DNA of 64,000 nt from Bacillus cereus G9842 (GTDB lineage Bacteria > Bacillota > Bacilli > Bacillales > Bacillaceae_G): positions 1,836,001 to 1,900,000 of the forward strand of contig NC_011772.1 in assembly GCF_000021305.1 (NCBI RefSeq), read 5' to 3'. Positions 62,058-64,000 of the stretch are shown piece by piece (position 1 is the first letter of the stretch; each line of letters starts with the position of its first letter). The notes under the pieces are model-generated. The model did not search any database and was not told the DNA's origin. It was given only the letters and a program-made list of their open reading frames with translations. The translations under genes were made by a program, and so were the position numbers.

Positions 62058-62105
62058 GTGAGCGCACTATCCTTCCACTTAGCTAAAACTAGGGAGGATA
62101 TCAAT

Positions 62106-63155
62106 TTGAATCAAAATATTTTAGAATCGTATGGCTGGGATTCTTTTTTTGAGGAACAAGCTGTAGAGAAATTTGAAGTAGGTCGTATTTTACTTGAGCA
62201 TAAGCATATATATCGCATTATTTGTAACGATGGTGAATATATGGCAGAACTGTCTGGGAAGTTTCGGCATGAAGCAGTAACGAAGGGAGATTATCCAGCT
62301 GTTGGTGATTGGGTGTATATAAAGAAAATAGAGAATGAAAAGAAAGCTATCATTCATAGTATTTTTCCGAGAAGAAGCTCTTTTTCTAGACAAGAGGCTG
62401 GTACTCGAACGGAAGAACAAGTAATAGCAGCGAATGTAGATTATCTATTTTTAGTGAATGCACTTAACCATGATTTTAATGTAAGAAGAATGGAACGTTA
62501 TTTACTTTTAGCGTATGAAAGCGGTGCAATGCCTGTAATTGTTTTAACAAAGAGTAGTTTATGTGAGGACATGGAACAGAAAATTGTTGAAACGGAAGCT
62601 GTGGCAATTGGTGTTCCAATCTTCGTCGTTGATAGTTTAGAGCATACTGGTATTGAATCGTTGCAGCAATTTGTTTCTTCAGGGAAAACAATTGCTTTAG
62701 TCGGATCATCCGGTGTTGGGAAATCCACTTTGTTAAATGCACTTATAGGAATTGAAGTAGCAAAAACGGGAGATATTCGTGAGGAAGATAGTAAAGGAAG
62801 ACATACGACAACTCATCGTGAATTGTTCCGATTACCGAGTGGTAGTTTAGTTATTGATACTCCCGGCATGAGGGAATTGCAACTTTGGGAAGGAAGCGAA
62901 GCGATTCAAACAACATTCTCTGATATTGAAAAACTCGCGACAACATGCCGTTTTCGTGATTGTAAGCATGAGAATGAACCAGGATGCGCGGTGCATAGTG
63001 CAATTGATAACGGACTTATTACGATAGATCGTTTGAAAAGCTATAAAAAATTACAAAGAGAACTGGCGTATTTTATGAGAAGACAAGATGCAATCCTTGC
63101 CAGAGCAGAGCGTGATAAGTGGAAAAAGCTTTCTAAACAACATAAAAAAATGTAA
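62106..63155 (+). CDS. RsgA/YjeQ-type circularly permuted GTPase (second copy type)
   Basis: This 349-residue GTPase has an OB-fold N-terminus and the permuted motif order G4-G1-G3. G1 is GSSGVGKST (residues 200-208), G3 is DTPGMRE, and the zinc knuckle CRFRDCKHENEPGCAVH is intact. The G4 motif, normally TKxD or NKxD for guanine choice, reads T148-K-S-S151, so the Asp is missing. RsgA proteins help mature the 30S ribosomal subunit. Bacilli carry the main rsgA next to prpC-prkC, so this is likely a paralogue. The TTG start 62106 has AGGGAGG 8 bases upstream; a GTG at 62058 has none. Confidence 0.9.
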   Translation: MNQNILESYGWDSFFEEQAVEKFEVGRILLEHKHIYRIICNDGEYMAELSGKFRHEAVTKGDYPAVGDWVYIKKIENEKKAIIHSIFPRRSSFSRQEAGTRTEEQVIAANVDYLFLVNALNHDFNVRRMERYLLLAYESGAMPVIVLTKSSLCEDMEQKIVETEAVAIGVPIFVVDSLEHTGIESLQQFVSSGKTIALVGSSGVGKSTLLNALIGIEVAKTGDIREEDSKGRHTTTHRELFRLPSGSLVIDTPGMRELQLWEGSEAIQTTFSDIEKLATTCRFRDCKHENEPGCAVHSAIDNGLITIDRLKSYKKLQRELAYFMRRQDAILARAERDKWKKLSKQHKKM

Positions 63156-63183
63156 AAACCAAAGGGTGCCCTTTGGTTTTTTC
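63153..63183 (+). terminator. Terminator after the rsgA-like gene
   Basis: AAAACCAAAGGG/CCCTTTGGTTTT stem with a TTTTTTCT tail. Confidence 0.88.
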
Positions 63184-63355
63184 TATTTGTAAATTTTATA
63201 ATAATATTATTTATATATATAGACAAAGAGAAATTAATTGTTTAAACTTTACAAAGTATTCATCATAATAGGTTATGAAAATAATAATTAGGGATTGGGA
63301 AATATTAATAATTAACTCAATTTAACTTTTAAATTTGAAAATTAGGAGGTTCATA

Positions 63356-64000
63356 ATGGGTAAACTATTAAATTTGTTTCGTGATATGAAAGTAGCAAAA
63401 AAGCTATTAATTTCATTCTTTGTAATTTTAATTGCGGCTGTGTCTATTATCGGAGGCATGTCTTATCAAACAGCCAAAAAGAATTTTGAATCACAAATTA
63501 AGAGTAGTGCCAACGACAATATAAAAATACTGGATAATTTAATCAATCAAATGATTGATGCAAAATTTAATGATGTGAATAATTTTGCACGGGTGATTCA
63601 GGGGAATATGTATCAAGGAGATAATCAGGATGAATTAAGAAAAATATTATCTCAATATATAAATTTAAATAAAGATGTTGAACAAGTATATGTTGCCGGA
63701 AATGATAAAAAATTTGTGCAAGAACCAAATATACAAATGGCAGCAGATTATGATCCAACAGCACGACCTTGGTATAAAGATGCAGTGGCAAAACAAGGTG
63801 GTATTGTTGTTACTGAGCCGTATAAGGCAAAAGGAAATGGACATATTGTCGTAACAATCGCAAAACAAACAGAAGATAAAAATGGGGTTGTTGCGCTAGA
63901 TTTAAGTTTAGATAATTTATTAAAAACATCAAAGTTAATTAATATTGGTAAAAAAGGATATGCCTTCATTTTAGATGGAAAGCAAAAAATAATTGCTCAT
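63356..64000 (+). CDS. Methyl-accepting chemotaxis protein with dCache sensor (3' end outside window)
   Basis: Only the first 215 residues are present. A membrane segment (LLISFFVILIAAVSIIGGMS) is followed by a periplasmic-type dCache domain. The ligand pocket stretch D131-YDPTARPWYKDA and the later VVALDLSLD match the Tyr-Arg-Trp-Tyr-Asp-Asp set known from amino-acid-sensing dCache_1 receptors. The HAMP and signalling domains lie beyond the window. It starts at ATG 63356 after AGGAGGTTCATA. It should send chemotaxis signals to CheA; the exact amino acids sensed are unknown. Confidence 0.92.
   Translation, partial: MGKLLNLFRDMKVAKKLLISFFVILIAAVSIIGGMSYQTAKKNFESQIKSSANDNIKILDNLINQMIDAKFNDVNNFARVIQGNMYQGDNQDELRKILSQYINLNKDVEQVYVAGNDKKFVQEPNIQMAADYDPTARPWYKDAVAKQGGIVVTEPYKAKGNGHIVVTIAKQTEDKNGVVALDLSLDNLLKTSKLINIGKKGYAFILDGKQKIIAH

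Noticed and set aside
62058..62105. GTG at 62058 as the start of the RsgA-like protein
   Set aside because: It has no ribosome site and directly follows a stop codon. The TTG at 62106 has AGGGAGG at ideal spacing.
63567..63969. Minus-strand open frames over the chemoreceptor gene
   Set aside because: These are shadows of the well-supported dCache reading frame on the plus strand.

Overview
The window is a chromosomal segment of a Bacillus cereus group bacterium. The base composition is AT-rich with strong AGGAGG-type ribosome sites. It carries the petrobactin (asbABCDEF) operon followed by an alpha/beta-type spore protein gene, a YjcZ-type small protein, an intracellular subtilisin, an AbrB-type regulator and a bcr1 element. 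That combination is specific to this group. No rRNA, tRNA or CRISPR array is visible. The first gene (ABC exporter) and the last gene (chemoreceptor) are cut by the window edges.

Layout. 1-9160: ABC exporter plus a two-component system, a FabG-like reductase, an O-methyltransferase broken by a bcr1 insertion, an AadK-like nucleotidyltransferase, a polysaccharide deacetylase, an SdpI-like protein, a NUDIX hydrolase and a flavin-binding protein. 9343-13391: the threonine operon hom-thrC-thrB. It sits behind two almost identical promoter plus T-box modules and a 27-codon, threonine-containing upstream frame. 13498-21086: cell-envelope genes (GH-like lipoprotein, LCP protein, second deacetylase, YkyA-like lipoprotein, MgtC), with one decayed gene. 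21305-28538: Fur-type sites and the petrobactin operon. 28620-37949: sspB-like gene, MFS and LysE exporters, a MocR regulator, patatin, YjcZ, a transglutaminase-like secreted protein, a NUDIX hydrolase and nadE.

38024-53216 is accessory DNA in two parts. The first (38280-41963) is a tightly overlapping three-gene operon: a SIR2-domain protein, a small middle protein and an SMC/Rad50-like ATPase with a CPLC zinc hook. This is the layout of an ABC-three-component (ABC-3C) conflict system and is probably anti-phage. The second (about 42024-53216) is a compact, phage-satellite-like element. It has a replication-initiator-like gene next to a hairpin-rich candidate origin, many small unknown genes, a P27-type small terminase, an HK97-type portal, and a protease fused to the major capsid protein. 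A large serine recombinase lies at the right end. There is no large terminase, tail or lysis gene, so it could form or remodel heads only with a helper's help, if at all. Repeated promoter-region sequences inside it suggest shared control.

53378-64000 returns to chromosomal genes: a Cys-rich protein, an orphan FtsX/BceB-type permease, an AbrB-like protein, the intracellular serine protease, an ArsR regulator with a 42-bp palindrome in front of an aldo/keto reductase and MFS pair, small DUF genes, a doubly broken DinB gene, a second RsgA-type GTPase with an altered G4 motif, and the start of a dCache chemoreceptor with an amino-acid-sensor signature.
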